From: Vitellaria paradoxa
Taxonomy: Eukaryota > Streptophyta > Magnoliopsida > Ericales > Sapotaceae
Assembly: GCA_019916065.1 (NCBI GenBank)
Contig: CM034239.1
Location: 36,666,419-36,730,418, forward strand
Direction: 5' to 3'
DNA length: 64,000 nt
The stretch's first letter is position 1. Each line of letters starts with the position of its first letter. Below are positions 11,720 to 25,500 of the stretch, piece after piece. The notes beneath the pieces were generated by a model. The model made no database searches. It saw only the letters and a list, made by a program, of their open reading frames with translations, and was not told the DNA's origin. The position numbers and the translations under genes were made by a program.

Positions 11720-12247
11720 ATGGTGCAACTACTAGAAATGAACGGTGACTTTGTGGATGATAAAGAGAAGAGACCCAAGTTTTGTATCAACGACCACACC
11801 GACATTCTCATAGAGATTCTGCAGAGACTCGACGGCCACTCGCTGGGTGCCGCCGCCTGCGTTTGCCGCCTCTGGCGTTCCATAGCGCGGAATGACTGGC
11901 TCTGGGAGCACCTCTGCTTCCGCCAGGTGTCGCCGCCGCCGCCGCAGGGGGTGAGGCCAGTGGTGGCCGCCCTGGGTGGCTACCGGAGGCTCTATATGCT
12001 GTGTCTGCGGCCGGTGCTTAGCCGGCTCTCCAGGATGAAGAAACTTGGGTTGGGTGGTGGCGCCGCCGGCGCTGGTGACTTGGAGGTGGTGCGGCGGGTG
12101 AGGACGCGCCACGAGGTGGAGCTTTCGCTGTCGCTCTTCTGCATTGACTATTACGAGAGGTTGGGCGGTGGTGGGGGTGGTGGTGGCAAGCTCGGTGATG
12201 GGACCTCATCGTCGCTCATGTTCCTCTGCAAGCCCGTGAACGTTTGA
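11720..12247 (+). CDS. SNE: F-box protein SNEEZY/SLY2-like, DELLA-targeting SCF subunit
   Basis: Intronless gene for 175 residues. An F-box lies at about residues 21-67 (INDHTDILIEILQRLDG, then ACVCRLWRSIARND), followed by ALGGYRRLY near 84-92 (the GGF-type region), ELSLSLFCIDYYERL near 134-148 (the LSL region) and the end SSLMFLCKPVNV. These landmarks in this order belong to the SLEEPY1/SNEEZY family, which links DELLA repressors to an SCF ubiquitin ligase in gibberellin signalling. It fits SNEEZY better than SLEEPY1/GID2 because the N-terminus is short and the C-terminus ends at KPVNV. I start at the ATG at 11720; an in-frame TTG at 11711 is not a plausible plant start. Odd points: a glycine run at 149-156 from a GGT-type repeat, a proline run after the F-box, and an extra Gly/Ala segment before the LSL region make it longer than the Arabidopsis protein (about 157 residues, from memory). 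The coding region is strikingly GC-rich in AT-rich surroundings. Confidence 0.88.
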   Translation: MVQLLEMNGDFVDDKEKRPKFCINDHTDILIEILQRLDGHSLGAAACVCRLWRSIARNDWLWEHLCFRQVSPPPPQGVRPVVAALGGYRRLYMLCLRPVLSRLSRMKKLGLGGGAAGAGDLEVVRRVRTRHEVELSLSLFCIDYYERLGGGGGGGGKLGDGTSSSLMFLCKPVNV

Positions 12248-15200
12248 TTGCTCGACTTTTTTTAATTTTTTTTTTTGGTTCTGATCAATCGTAAGGCAAT
12301 GGATGGCCGTTTGCAGTAGCGCTGCGGCACAAAATAAACCACTCTCGGGACCATACTTGCCATTAGATGTAGCTAAAAAAAATTCTTATTTTATTTTATT
12401 TTTTTGATTTTGTTTTCTATTATTAATTGGCCTCTAGATGTATTAAAAAAAAAGAAATGCAGAGATTATTGTTCTTTTATTAATTTAATTTATTGTATGA
12501 TTAATATGAAATATAACAAAATATTTCCAAAAAATTAAAAAAAAATTGCTCCACCAATTAACGGAGCTCACATTCAATATATATATATATATTTTCTTGT
12601 AATTTATATATAAAAGGGTCAAATTTGTAAATTTAAGGAGCGAAATCATGCATGGTAGGAGTTTACGTTAGCTAGCTAATATCCAAGACCGCTTCATTTT
12701 GCTACCTCTTAAAAATATTATTATTAATTCCTTTTTATTTAAAAATATTTGTATTTATTTAAAAATAATTTCATATATATTACTAGTATTAATTACAACT
12801 CCACGAAAACATAGTTCCAAAATATAGTTTCATTATTAGTAATTAGTGTTTGAGCTCAAAAAATTCTTAATGAGTTTCTTTTTTTTTTTTTTTTTACTGT
12901 CAAAGAAAATCTTTTGTGTATAGCAAATTATTGGTGCTATTTCCCAGAAAAAGGTCTTCAACCAAGGCCTCAATTAATTTCTTTTTTTTTTTCTTTCAAC
13001 AAAAAAAAAAAAGAGTCTAAATTCTAACCCCGTAGCAAGTTCTGCTCGACGTCGATGAGACAATTATTTTGCCAGTACTGTTCACGTTGAAACTTAGAAA
13101 GTGGGGCACTGTGAAGATGTGACTTATTTTTGGCCAAATAATAACGGGGGAGTACTCCTACATAATTGGTTTCCTCTATTTGTTAATTTCCAATTTTTTT
13201 TAATTCATTGATATATATATATATATATATATATTAAATTGCAATTGAATATGATCTTATTAAAATAAGTTCTAGATTTTTTTTTTCTCAAACTCTAAAT
13301 TTTACTGAAAAACTGTCACCTATGATGAAGAAATATCGTGGATACGAAAATTAATACAAAAATAATACATCGACCAAATCTTAATTAACCTTTAACGTTG
13401 TACATGCCCAATCTGTACATAAGCAGAATGCCAACCTTAATGGGTTCGATTAATTTTCCTATTTTAAGATTTTGGAACACGTTTGTCAACATCTTTTCAA
13501 TATAATATATAACATCTTGCTTTGTGTGTAAGTCTATCCAGTCATGCCACCTCTTTCTTTTTTTTTTTTTTTTTTTTTTGCGTGGGAGAACGCATGAATT
13601 ATCTATAATATTTGGTTATTGCTTTTAAGGGATAATTCTCTTTTTATCTCGTATACTTAAGATGAAAATTATTTATACTCCTAAATTTTAAAAATGCTTC
13701 TTTACATCTCTTGTGCTTTGCACTAAAGTGAAAACATTAAAAAAATCCGCCAAATACAACAATTTTGACTCTAAGTAAGTTTAAAATTTGCATTTTTATA
13801 TACTCCTTATACTTTGAGTGCGTTTGACACACTAAAAAGTGAGAAAAAATGAGAAAAAATATGGTTTGAATAAACTTTTTGTATTTGATGCACACCACTC
13901 AAACCGCGTTTTTTAGAGATGAATAGTAAAATTTCATTCCGTCGGATTGGATTTCCGTTTAAATGGATTCAAAATTTTAAGCATTCACGACTTATTTACA
14001 ATACAATCCATCCAAACGGATTGTAGAAACCGTTTGGACGAAAGTTGGTCGTGTGATTCTATCGAAACAATTTTTACAATCCGTTAGAACGATTTTAAAA
14101 ACGTCACAAAAAATAGTCAAAGTGGGTGTCATTTGGTAGCTTGAAAGTCCATTGTGAGAATAGCAAAAAACTTTTTACTATTTGATTAACTGAATTCTAG
14201 TTGTCGACTTTTTTTTGGAAAGATATTGAACATTTTTTGAATTTTAAGAAGGCGAGAATGTTTAAAATTTTATAGAGATTTTCAAAAATTTTCATCAAAC
14301 TTTGGTGCACCAAACACACCATTTATATTATCTACACTTACAACCCCTAAATCTATTTATTTTTAATAGGTATTTTTGTCTTTTTACTTAAAAAGTTAAT
14401 GATATTTACAACTTCACTTTAGTTCAAAGTACAAGAGATATACAGGTGCGTAGGTTTTTAAAATTCAAAAAATTTAAGTAAAAAGGTAATTATTTCTATT
14501 TTTAATTATTTTTTCGAATATTTGACTATTTTAATATTTGGACATGAAATTTAGTACGAGTTGTAATTTTTATTCTTGGAGTAGGTTGAACCAAGCATTG
14601 GTTTGATCCTTGAGATTGGACTAAGAGGCCCAACTTATTTTCTTTCTTTTTACTTCTTTAATTTTTTTTATCCTTCTTTTTTTTAATTTTTTTTCATTCT
14701 TTTTCTTTCTGTTCAACCAAAGAGAGATAGAGTAGATAGAGAGTAGAGAATGAAATTAAGGGTTTTGCTCGTTTTCTTGTGCTAATCATTGTGGTAGTGA
14801 CAACTTCCAGAGACAACAACTAATGAGAGAGATTCGAGGACTTGAAGCTCGAGGCTTTTGGTGATTTTTTTTTCTTTTTCTTCTTTTTTTTTTAATTAAG
14901 TAGGTAGAACTCCTTATATATTTATTTCTTATTATTGCATGGTCGAGCACATCAATTGATGCAGCAATGCAAATTAAGAAGGGTAAATTGATAATTTCAC
15001 TATTAAATAATAAGAACAAATTGGTAAATTTTGACTAAAAGGAGTGTTGAAACTTAAAACTCATTCTTGCTTATATTATAATAATAAAAATAAGGATCGA
15101 TAATGGTTAAGAGAAGAATTATGAATTTCTTTTTCTTGATATGGTATGTTTGTTACTTAAAAATTTGTTTTCTAAGTTGCATCTATATTACTCTAGGAAC

Positions 15201-15406
15201 CAAATGTAAGGAAAAATACTAATATATGTAAATGAAAATTTCTTAATGCAAAACATATATGCGACATCTAGTTATTTATTAAATTACTCAGAGAAGTGGC
15301 ACTTGGTTATTGAATGACTTGTTAGACATTTTTCATAATATGGACTTTATTGTTTGTAGTTTTCTTTACTTCAATAAAATCAGGTTAGTAGACCAGTCTA
15401 AAATAT
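12248..15406. other. Intergenic AT-rich DNA downstream of the SNEEZY-type gene, no gene recognised
   Basis: The stretch has (AT)n near 13208-13233, T-runs near 12882-12895 and 13557-13579, and a segment at 13815-14335 that begins GAGTGCGTTTGACACACT and ends CACCAAACACACC, resembling a degenerate inverted-repeat element. No coding region could be supported. The 3' untranslated region of the SNEEZY-type gene presumably lies in the first few hundred bases. Confidence 0.5.
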
Positions 15407-18400
15407 TGTTAAGGATCCAATTAATATGATTGATTATTAAAGATTATTGGGCTAAGTCTAAGGTAAATGTTATGAATTGGGTTTAAATGTGAAGCCTATT
15501 AGGGTTATGATGGGAATATCCTATTGGGGTTAATATATATAAGTCTAGGTCATCTCTCTTCTGTCTACAATACATAAAGAATTCACTATAGCTTCTACCC
15601 ATTAAAGTTTGTAGAAAAGGAAAGAAAGATCCTAATTGTTTCACGGGCAAGTGTGCGTGATAAGTCTAAGATCGTGAATAATGAAAGGAAACCACTATAA
15701 TGGATTCTCAATCAAGCTACGGTGTGTATTCTAATCATATTATTTAAGAGAATGATATTATATGGTTTCAAATTCTATTCATGATTTACATGAAATATTA
15801 AATTTTAATAATTGGTATGAGAGCTTGGTTCATAAAATTGAAACCATAATTATATTTGAGTTCTGAATTTCTCTCCTAATTAATCTAAGTTTAAGAGTTT
15901 TCGTTGCATAAAAGTAGCAGATAAGTCATGGCTATTTGTTATGCTTCTCCCATTGAAAAGTCAAAAACACAAAGTTTGTACTTAAGCAAAAGTGATTTGC
16001 GCTTTTCTTATTTTCACTAATTGTTTTGTTTTCTTTGTCTTCTTGCATTAATCATTAAATTAGTGCTAGAAATCGTGATTATAAACCAAAATGAAATTTT
16101 ATGGCATGATTTATATATTATTAAGTTTTGCCTATATAATAATTTGATAGTATGTTAAATTTTGTTTATATAATAATGAATTGTTAATACAACTATTTTA
16201 GAGTGCCATCCATGATATATGTAACATTAAAGTTTTAGTTACATTGGTATTCTAATTATTGTGAAAATAATATTTATGAGGATAAACTATTATCCTCTAC
16301 AAGAATTTGTGAATCTCTTTAAATGTATACTACCAAAGTCGCTCATTTATAGAAATTCATGAACTCTTGTGCTTGATGTGTGTAGGATTAAATTTTCTAA
16401 GATGTATATACTAGCTTGCCCAAAGGAAGTTACTGTGTGCAGTAATTGAAATTATCTTGGAATTTTGTATTGAAGTGGGATACATATGTTTTAAATAGTT
16501 ATCTGCCCAAATGGGGTAAATTTTTAAAATACTATGTTTCCTATATTACCCTCAATACGGAAAAAACCTATTTGTATGTTACATTATCTACCTAAAGGGG
16601 ATTGCGTAATGATATGCCTGAACTCTGCTTTGAATAAAATATATTTTGTATTTGATTATGCTTATATTTACTTATTATAATATGTTTTGTTCGCATGTAC
16701 AGTTATTTTTGCTGCAAATAATCAATCAGCTAGTATTCAAGTTTTGACTGGAGTAAATTATAAGAAATAAAATTTGGATATGGAGTTTGCTTTGGGATTG
16801 GGTGATCTTGATATTACCTTGTATGAGCCTGAGCCACTGAAACCTACAGCTGATACTACTGCTGAACAAAATGAAGCTGATCAAAAGTAGGAGAAAGCTA
16901 ATAGATTCTGTGTAATGGCCATTAAGAAATCTATCGCGAAGCATATTCTGTGTTTCGTTCCTGGTAGCAATAATGCAAAAATAATTTTTTTTTTATACCA
17001 TATGAAATAAATACCTAGAAACTGATAAGGATGAGTTAAGTGAGCTTATGGGGAAGCTAATGAATATGCGATATGATGGTATAAAAAGGGGTTAGACACT
17101 ATATCTATAGGATGGTCTATTACCAAAATCAACTTAAATCCCTTAATATTGTCCTATCTGATGAGTTTATTATTCTCCAAATCCTTAGAACTTTTCCTAA
17201 CCAATTTAGTTAGCTTAAAATTGCTTATAATCCTGTTAAGGAGAAATGGTCCATGGATGAACTCATTGCCAAATGTGCTCAAGAAGGGGAAAAACAATGC
17301 AAAACGAAATAAGTTAGTAATCTTACAAAAGATATGAGTGCCTTAGTTGTCTTCCAGCCTTATTCCTCAACTCAAAAGAATTTTAGGAGCCATAAGTGGT
17401 CAAAGCCTAGTCACTCTAATAAGGGTCAAAAGGTCTATCATAGTTAAACTCATAATCTTGGTCCCAAAGCTACCATAAAGAAAGAAAAAATGTGTTGGTT
17501 TTGCAAAAAGAAAGGCCATGAAGGTACGAATGCACTAAGTATAAGAATTAGCTAGACAAAAAGAAAAAGGAAGATAAACATTTAGTTTTTGTTTGTTTTA
17601 AATCCCATTTAGTTGATGTTTCTTTAAATTCTTGAAGGATTGATATTGGAACATGTGCGTATATTTGCAATACTTTGCAGGGGTTCACAAATAAACGAAA
17701 GCCAAGTGAAAAAGAGAACCATTTGTTTGTGGGAAAATAGAGTTAGAGTCCAAGTCAAGCTAATAGGAGATGTTAACTTAATTTTAGATTCCGGTTTTGA
17801 ACTTTTTCTTAATGAGACTTTTTATGTACCATCATTAAGACAAAATTTGATTTTTGTTAGCAAACTAGATAACGATAGTTATATTTTAAATATTGGTTTC
17901 AATAAAGTTGAGTTAAGACTCAACTCCATTATTGTTGGAAATGCTTATCTTTGTGATGATTTTTATAAATTATCTTTATATTCAAAGATAATGTTTCTAT
18001 GCATATTAATGCAGTTATTTCTAAACAACCTTTAACTAAAGAAAATTCTTTTATGCTGTGGCATAAGTATTTGGGTCATATTTCAAAAGAAAGAGTAGAA
18101 AGACTCATAAAAGATGGCATTTTACCTTCTCTTGATCAATCAGATATCATAGACTGTGTTGATTATTTTATGGGTAAATTGACTAAGACTAAAAGAAAGA
18201 GATACACTCGAAGTCAAAACCTTTTAGAGCTCATTCATACTAATAATGGTAGACCTATGTTAGCCCCATTGTTTGGTCATTCATACTTTATAATCTTCAT
18301 AGATGACATTTTTTTGATATGGTTTTGTCTATTTAATTAAAAAAAAAGTCAAAAGCACTAGATATGTTTAAAATTTTTAAAATTGAGGTTGAAAAGCAGT

Positions 18401-20757
18401 TAGAGAAAACTATTAAGATTGTGAGATCTGATCGTGGTGGTAAATATTATGGTAAATGTGATGAAACGAAACAATTTATGGGACCATTTGCAAAGTGTGG
18501 AATTGTTTCTCAATACACTATGCCTAGAAACCTCTCATCAAAATGGTGTGGCAAAGAAGTGAAATCACACTCTCATGGACATGGTTCGATCCATGATGGC
18601 TAGAAGTAATTTGTTTGAACACCTTTGGAGTGAGGCATTAAAGACTACCTTTTATATTTTGAATAGAGTGCCTTGTAAATTGGTTCCTAAAACAACTTTT
18701 GAGTTGTGGACAGGTTGAAAATCTAGTTTAAATTATTTCATGTCTGGGGATGTCCTGCAAAAGTTAAAATTTATAATCCTTCAGAGAAGATGAAAAACCC
18801 TAAAACCACCCATTGTTACTTTCATAGGCTATCCCCTGAATAGTGTAAAGGTTATAAGTTCTATTGTCCTAATCGTGGCACAAAGATTGTGGAGTCCATT
18901 AATGCTAAATTTTTAAAATATAATAAATATGATGAGGATTGCGGTGGGGCTATAGATTTGACATCTCATAGTGAGTATGTGAATATTCTTATAGCTGTGG
19001 TTCGTGAAAAGATTACATATAGGCCTGAACTTAGGAGGTTGGATAACGAATAAATAACTGATATTTCTCATATAGAAAAGGATCTTGCACCTCCATAACC
19101 AGCTGAAGCAGAACCCATTAGAGACTAGCGAGGCAAAGAAAATCTGCTATATCTGATGATTATGTTGTTTATTTGGGTAAAAGTGATTATGATATCAGGG
19201 CTGTTATAAATTGGTCACTTATAATGATGTTATCTTTAGTCCACGTGGTGATGCTTGGAAAAAAGGGCTATGAATGATGACATGGAGTCTATGACTCATA
19301 ATGAATTATGGGAGCTTGTAGAGTTCCCAGAGGGTTTTAAAGCCATTGGTTGTAAGTAGGTATTTAAAACTAAAAAGAACTCAAAAGGAAATATAGAGAG
19401 GTTTAAGGCTAGACTTATGGTAAAGGGGTTTACTCAAAGAGAATGATTTGATTTCAATGAAACTTTCTCTCATGTTTCTTCAAAATATTCTTTTAGAATT
19501 ATTATGGATTTAGTTTCTCACTTTAATTTAAAGTTTCATCAAATGGATGTTAAAATAGCTTTTCTGAATGGTGATTTTGTAGAAGATGTGTATATAATGT
19601 AACCTGTAGGTTATGAAGTTTCAAGTAAGGAGAACATGGTGTGTATGTTAGAGAAACTTATTTATGTGTAAAAACAAGTGTCAAGGCAGTGGCACTTATT
19701 TGATGAAGTTATTACAAGCATAGGATTTGTTTAAAATAAAGTTGATCGATGCATATACTCTAAGTTTAGTTGGAGAAAATTTATTTTCTTTATTTTATAT
19801 GTTGATGATATTTTACTTGCCCAGCAATGAATTAGGTTTGTTGCATGATACTACATACTTGTTATCTCAAACTTTTGATATGAAATAACTTAGAGAGGCA
19901 TCATTTGTTTTTAGGATTGAAATTTTTAAAGATAGATCCTATAATCTTTTGGGATTATCTCAAAGAGCTTATATTGATCAGGTAGTAAAAAGGTTTAACA
20001 TAGAGAATTATAAGCCTTGGCGTGTTCCTATAACTAAAGGGGATAAATATAATGAGTAGCAATATCCCAAGAATTAAATTGAAAGACAATCTATGGCCAA
20101 AGTACCATATGCTAGTGCAGTTGGGAGTTTGATGTATGCACAAGTGGGTACTAGACCTAACATATCTTATGCTGTAAGTGTACTTAGTAGGTATATGTCT
20201 AATCTTGGTTTCGAACATTGGGTGGTTGCTAAGAAAGTGATATACTATTTAAAGCATACTAGAGATCTCGTGCTTGTTTATAGATATGTTGATGATCTTG
20301 AGGTGATAAGCTACTCTGATTCAGACTTTGCTGAATGTTCAAATGATTTGAAATCTGCTTTTGGTATATGTTCATGCTAATTGGTGGAGCAATATCATGG
20401 AAGATCGTGAAACAAACTTTAGTCACTTCATCTACTATGCATGCGAAGTATGTTGCTTGTTATGGTGCAACAACACAATCTATACGGTTGAAGAATTTTA
20501 TTTCTGGGCTCATAATAGTGGATTCCATTTCTAAACTAATAAAACTTTATTGTGATAATAAGGCTGCATGTTTTTCAAATAATAACAAAGGCTCCAATGG
20601 TTCTAGACATATCCACATAAAGTGTCTCACTGTTCAGGAGAAAGTACAAAGTAGAGAGATAGTAGTTGAACACATTTCTACTAAATATATGCTAGCTGAT
20701 CCTTTAACCAAGATAATTGCACTTGAAACCTTCCACAATACTTTTATATTATCTTGA
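15407..20757 (+). mobile_element. Decayed Ty1/copia retrotransposon (gag-pol remnants, plus strand)
   Basis: Remnants follow copia order: gag-like sequence near 16780-17330, one zinc-knuckle remnant (CWFCKKKGHEG, about 17490-17525), protease/pre-integrase region 17640-18035 (NETFYVPSLRQNLIFVSKL), integrase zinc-finger region 18050-18200 (WHKYLGHIS; one cysteine of the HHCC set is changed in CVDYFMGK), integrase core near 18290-18600 (SDRGGKYYG), reverse transcriptase near 19330-20050 (HQMDVKIAFLNGDFVEDVY; LYVDDILLAQ) and RNase H at 20093-20757 (LYCDNKAACFSNN; KYMLADPLTK). Many stops and shifts interrupt all domains. A primer-binding site TGGTATGAGAGC at 15813-15824 (one mismatch to the initiator-Met tRNA complement) and a TGTTAAGG start at 15407 suggest a 5' LTR of about 400 bp, but no 3' LTR was found, so both borders are tentative. 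Confidence 0.85.
15813..15824 (+). other. Retrotransposon primer-binding site (initiator-Met tRNA)
   Basis: TGGTATGAGAGC differs by one base from TGGTATCAGAGC, the usual copia site complementary to the 3' end of initiator-Met tRNA. It sits about 1 kb before the gag-like remnants of the same element. Confidence 0.6.
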
Positions 20758-21094
20758 TGAGAGAATTACTAAATTGATACTTTCTAATATTCACTGTGAG
20801 AAACAATTGACTGAAATGTGTAAGCTTAGAGCATTGCTAGCATCTTCTCTATCCCAATCTTTATATTTAAATATAAGGATTATCAATAAAAAAACACCAC
20901 TCAACGGTGTCCTTGTCCCTGTACTTCTTCCCTATTTCATTCCCAACAGCATATTTAGTTCCAAATATTTGGAGAATAAAAAATACGCTCCCTATACATA
21001 CTCTTTCTATCATGTCACTCCAAATTTTGAAAATATGACCGTTAGGTTTAAATTAAAAAAAAAAATGTCTATTGTAATTCAAAATTGGAAAATA
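20758..21094. other. Tail of the copia remnant or flanking DNA; no LTR match
   Basis: The sequence after the RNase H remnant does not repeat the proposed 5' LTR. It is either an untranslated tail of the element or flanking DNA joined after a deletion. Confidence 0.4.
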
Positions 21095-21530
21095 TTTATT
21101 GAAATGTAAAAATTCAAAAAATATTTATTAAAATTAATTAAAATTCATTAAAAAATTCAAAAAATATTTATTAAAGTTTAAAAGTTTAAAAAATATTTAT
21201 TAAAATAAATTAAATTCATCAAAATATTTAAAAATTCAAAAAATATCTATTATTTTCAAGAAATATTTATTAAAATTTAAAAATTCAAAAAATAATTATT
21301 AAAATTAATTAAAATTCATTAAAATATTTAAAAATTCAAAAAATATTTATTAAAATTTATATTTTTAAAAAATATTTAACTAACTTTAAAATTTTTAAAA
21401 TATTATTAAAATTCATCAAAATATTTATTAATTTAAAAATTTGAAAATATTTATTAAAATTTATATTTTGAAAAATATTTATTAAAATTTAAATATTAAA
21501 AATATTTATTAAAATTATATTTTCAAAAAA
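21095..21530. repeat. AT-rich degenerate tandem array (minisatellite-like)
   Basis: The words AAAAATATTTATTAAAATT, AATTAAAATTCATTAAAA and AAAATTCAAAAAATATTT recur many times in shuffled order, with irregular spacing of a few tens of bases. The stretch is nearly pure A and T. It has no coding capacity and lies just beyond the copia remnant. Confidence 0.7.
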
Positions 21531-22565
21531 TGTATGTTTGAATTCAAATTGCAAAAAATGTTCGTTCGACATTAAAATTTTAACGAAAAAGTTTACTAAC
21601 TTTGTTAATTTACAAAATCTATTGACTTAGAGAATCTAAACAAGGTATTTGCTGGGTACACAAGACTGAAAAGTGACTTCACATGTTACTGAATGGCACT
21701 GTAGCATTGCAAAATAAGAATTGAGTTGGAAAAACTGTTAGCAATGCTTTTACATTCTAAAAATTTAGTCTATATCATTTTACTATCTAAATTTTTAAAC
21801 TGAATGAAATTCTAACATATTATTTGTATATTGGGTATAGTGGGAAAGATAAAAAAAAAAAATATGATGGGTGGAGAAAAAGAGTTTGAAGTGTTTTTAA
21901 AAAAATGGAAATAAAAGAGAAAAACACGTCATTGAAGAGCGTTTGTTTCGTCTTTCTTAGTGATTGGTTCGTGGAACGAGCTAATTAAAGTTATTTACAC
22001 AATGCATTAGCATAAGGGATGCCCCTTTGATCACGTAGCAAACATTAATGAGAGAAGTAGAAAGTTTTGTCAAAACAATAATATGACTTTTAATATTCTA
22101 AAAACAAATTAGGGTAATAGGATGTAAAAAAAAAAAAAAGTTGGTGAGAACAATATTACAAAATATATATAATATTTAAAAAAAAATAAGTGAGAGTAAT
22201 TATTTTTACTCTATCATAACTATTTTTGTCCTTAGTTGGGTATAAGTTTGATGATTTATTTATGCATTATGATTTATTTATGTATTATTTTTTAGTTTAA
22301 TGATGAAAGTATTACAAATTTAACTATAGGAATATATTTATGCATTGAGTATAATTTTAAAGATTTATTTATGTATTATCTCTTAGTTTAGGGAGTGTTT
22401 GTTTATTAGATATAACATCCGGACTTATTTTTACATTATTCCTGAATAAATAGATGCTTGAGGCAGAGGTACGACGTCGTTTGTACGTTTCTTCTCTTGC
22501 CTAGTGATGGCGGTTGGAAGCTTAGAGCCTCGATTTCCGGAACTCGGGACAAGCAACTGAAGAAA
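21531..22565. other. Upstream region of the TMEM256-like gene
   Basis: Mostly AT-rich non-coding DNA. The last 130 bases are less AT-rich and contain the presumed 5' leader; the frame of exon 1 is open upstream to 22458, but no ATG there is supported over the one at 22566. No core promoter could be assigned with confidence. Confidence 0.4.
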
Positions 22566-25500
22566 ATGGATCCTCGTCTCTGGCACAAAGTTGCTGGTCT
22601 CTCTGGTATGGTAATCCTGTCTGCTCTCTCCTTTACCTACATATTTATATGTGTACATTTTGCTTTGAAGGCCTCTGTTGACTTAATTAACGAAGTCCCA
22701 TTTTGGGGAAAACTTGGAAACAGGAGTAGCAGCTCTTGGATTGGGGACATATGGTGCCCATGGCTTCAAACCCAAAAACCCCACTTACAAAGAGGTGATT
22801 TTTACTCTCCATCTTTCTATATTCCTCCATCAACTCCCTTTTTTTATTTTTTTATTTTTTGGTATTGTCTCAAAGTAAACCTAACTTGATCTTGTACCAT
22901 ACTTGTCGTTGCAAAATTTGGAAGGTGTGGCACACAGCGTCTCTCTACCATTTGGTTCACACAGCTGCCCTGGTGGCGGCTCCCATGACCAAACATCCCA
23001 ACATTGTGAGTTCCCCTTCTTAATTTATTCCCCAATTTTTGACTCACGTGTCCATATCAAATGTGGAAATATACAAATGTGGTCTGTTCTTGTATCTGGT
23101 TGCAGTTTGGAGGCCTTTTGACTACTGGAATTCTTGCATTCTCTGGGACGTAAGTGCCACTTTGTTTTCATTAAATAAGGATGTTGCTGTTCCTGTTGCT
23201 TTTTTTTTTTTGGCAGCCAAATAAACCTCATATTAAATTGTATCATTCTTGGACACTATTAGTTTAAGCGGAGTCAAATTGGTGGTTTTGAAATTTGTAT
23301 ATCTAGTATTATAGATTATGTTGAGATTTGTCGAGAATGCCACTTCCTGGATACCTGGTAAAGAATCCTTTTTCTTATGGTCAGGAGGCTATTATTCTCC
23401 GAAGAAAATTAAATAAAAAAAGAAAAGAAAATGGGTGGTTTTGCATCTTACTTCGTGAAAGTTTGTAACGTCGTATTTGATAGTTCTGTGGCCAATTAAC
23501 CATAAACTGTTAAGGAAATGGAGAAATTGGGAAAACTTGACACAGTCCTATGTCTCTATTTATATTGAGAAAACTCCACATAATAGCAGGCAACACATCA
23601 TTAGTATTCCTAAATATATACAATTTCCATTCTACCAATATTTGCTCTTAACACTTCCACTCAAGCTACTTTATATATATCATATGTTCCAAGCTTATTA
23701 CAAATCTATTTAACTTGTGTATCCCATGAAGTTTTAGTGAATATATCTGCAAGCTGATCTTCAGATTTCACATGGGTTGTCTTCAACACATTGTGGTGAA
23801 GTTTTTCTCGTACAAAGCGACAATTTACCTCAATATGTTAAGTTTTTTCATGGAATACTAGATTTGAGGCAATGTCAAATGAGCTTGATAGTAACAAAAC
23901 AATTACATAGTAGACTTGTGTGGAATACCAAGCCTTTTTAAAATATGCTTTAAGCATACCAGTCACATGAGATGTGAACCACAACTTGATATTTAGATTC
24001 TGCATTCGAATGACATATAACTATCTACTTTCTGCTTTTTCAAGACGCTATATATCCTCCCGCAAAAAATCAATACCCTGTGGTGGGCCTTCTATTATGT
24101 GGAGATCCATACCAATTAGCGATGGTATATCCTAAAACCTAGGTGTGACCATGATCTTGGTATAACAAAGTTCAATCATGTGCACACTTAAAATATTTCA
24201 ATATGTGAATAATGGCATTCTAATGACTTGTTCATCGAGAATCCATGAACTAGTTTATCGATTGGTAGCGAACAATATATCTAGTCTAGTCACTATTAAA
24301 TAATTCAATTTTCAACCAATCACTATATTTGCTAGGATCATCCAAAGTTGACCATCTGGTAGAAGATTGGTATTCGGGTCCATAGGAGTATGCATCAACA
24401 TGATTTGCCCCTAATAATCCAGTTTTTGATAGTAAGTCTAGAACATACTTTTGTAGAGCAATGCCAATACTTGATCAAGCTACCTCAATTCCCAAAAAGT
24501 ACTTTAGTGGGCCAAGATCTTTGGTCTAGAGCTTACTTTAAAAAATTGTTTTAATTCTTGTATGCCTTTGGTGTTATCAATTGTAGTTACAATATCATCT
24601 ATATATATTAGTAACAATGTTTTACCATTGATTGAGTGATGATAAAATAATGCATGGTCCACCTTACACCGTTGGAGACCAAACTGGTTGACAACTACAT
24701 TAATTCTTCCAAACCAAGCATGATTGACTGCTTGAGGCTATACAGAGATTTCTTTAAGCGACAAACTTAGCCGGACTCCCCTGAGTAACAAACCCTAGAG
24801 TTTGCTCTATATATACTTCCTCATTAAGTTCCCAATGCAACAATGCATTCTTAATATCGAGTTGATAAAATGACCAATGGAAAGCCATAATAAAGGAGAT
24901 AATGAGCTGTATAGAGGCAATTTTACTGCAGGGATAATGTCTCCAAGTAATCCTAACCATACATTCGTGTGTAGCCTTTGGCCACAAGTTTAGCCTTGAG
25001 ACAGCCAACCCTTCGATTCAAATGAGTCTTAACAGTGAACACCTAATGAAAACTAACCACTGATTTTCCAACAGTGACTGACACAAGATCCCATGTATCA
25101 TTAACCCAAAAAGCAGACAACCCTTCCTCCTTTACAATTCGCCATCCAGAATGGGATAAAGCTTCATTCATAGAGATAAGTATAGAAACTGAGACAATGA
25201 GCTAATAAAAGAGTAATAGGAAGAAGAAAGGAAAGAGTACAATAAAAATTAGAAATAGGATGAGAGGTATGAGTAAGATTACCATTTTGAAGAGCTATCG
25301 GGAGATCAAGATCAGAAAGTGAGAGATCTGAGGGCTATAGAGGGGCGGTGGAAAGCAAGAAGCTGCAGGGTTGGTGAGGATATACTTTTGTGAGCTGTGG
25401 AGGATGTGGTGACAAGCATGTTGGAAGGGATATTTGTGCGCTGGCAGTAGACTTACAAATTCGGATGAGAAATTCGATCCAAACAGAGGTGGAGGTACGA

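Noticed and set aside
11732..12112. 126-codon minus-strand frame opposite the SNEEZY-type gene
   Set aside because: It is a shadow of GC-rich coding sequence, with low-complexity Pro/His/Arg content and no family match.
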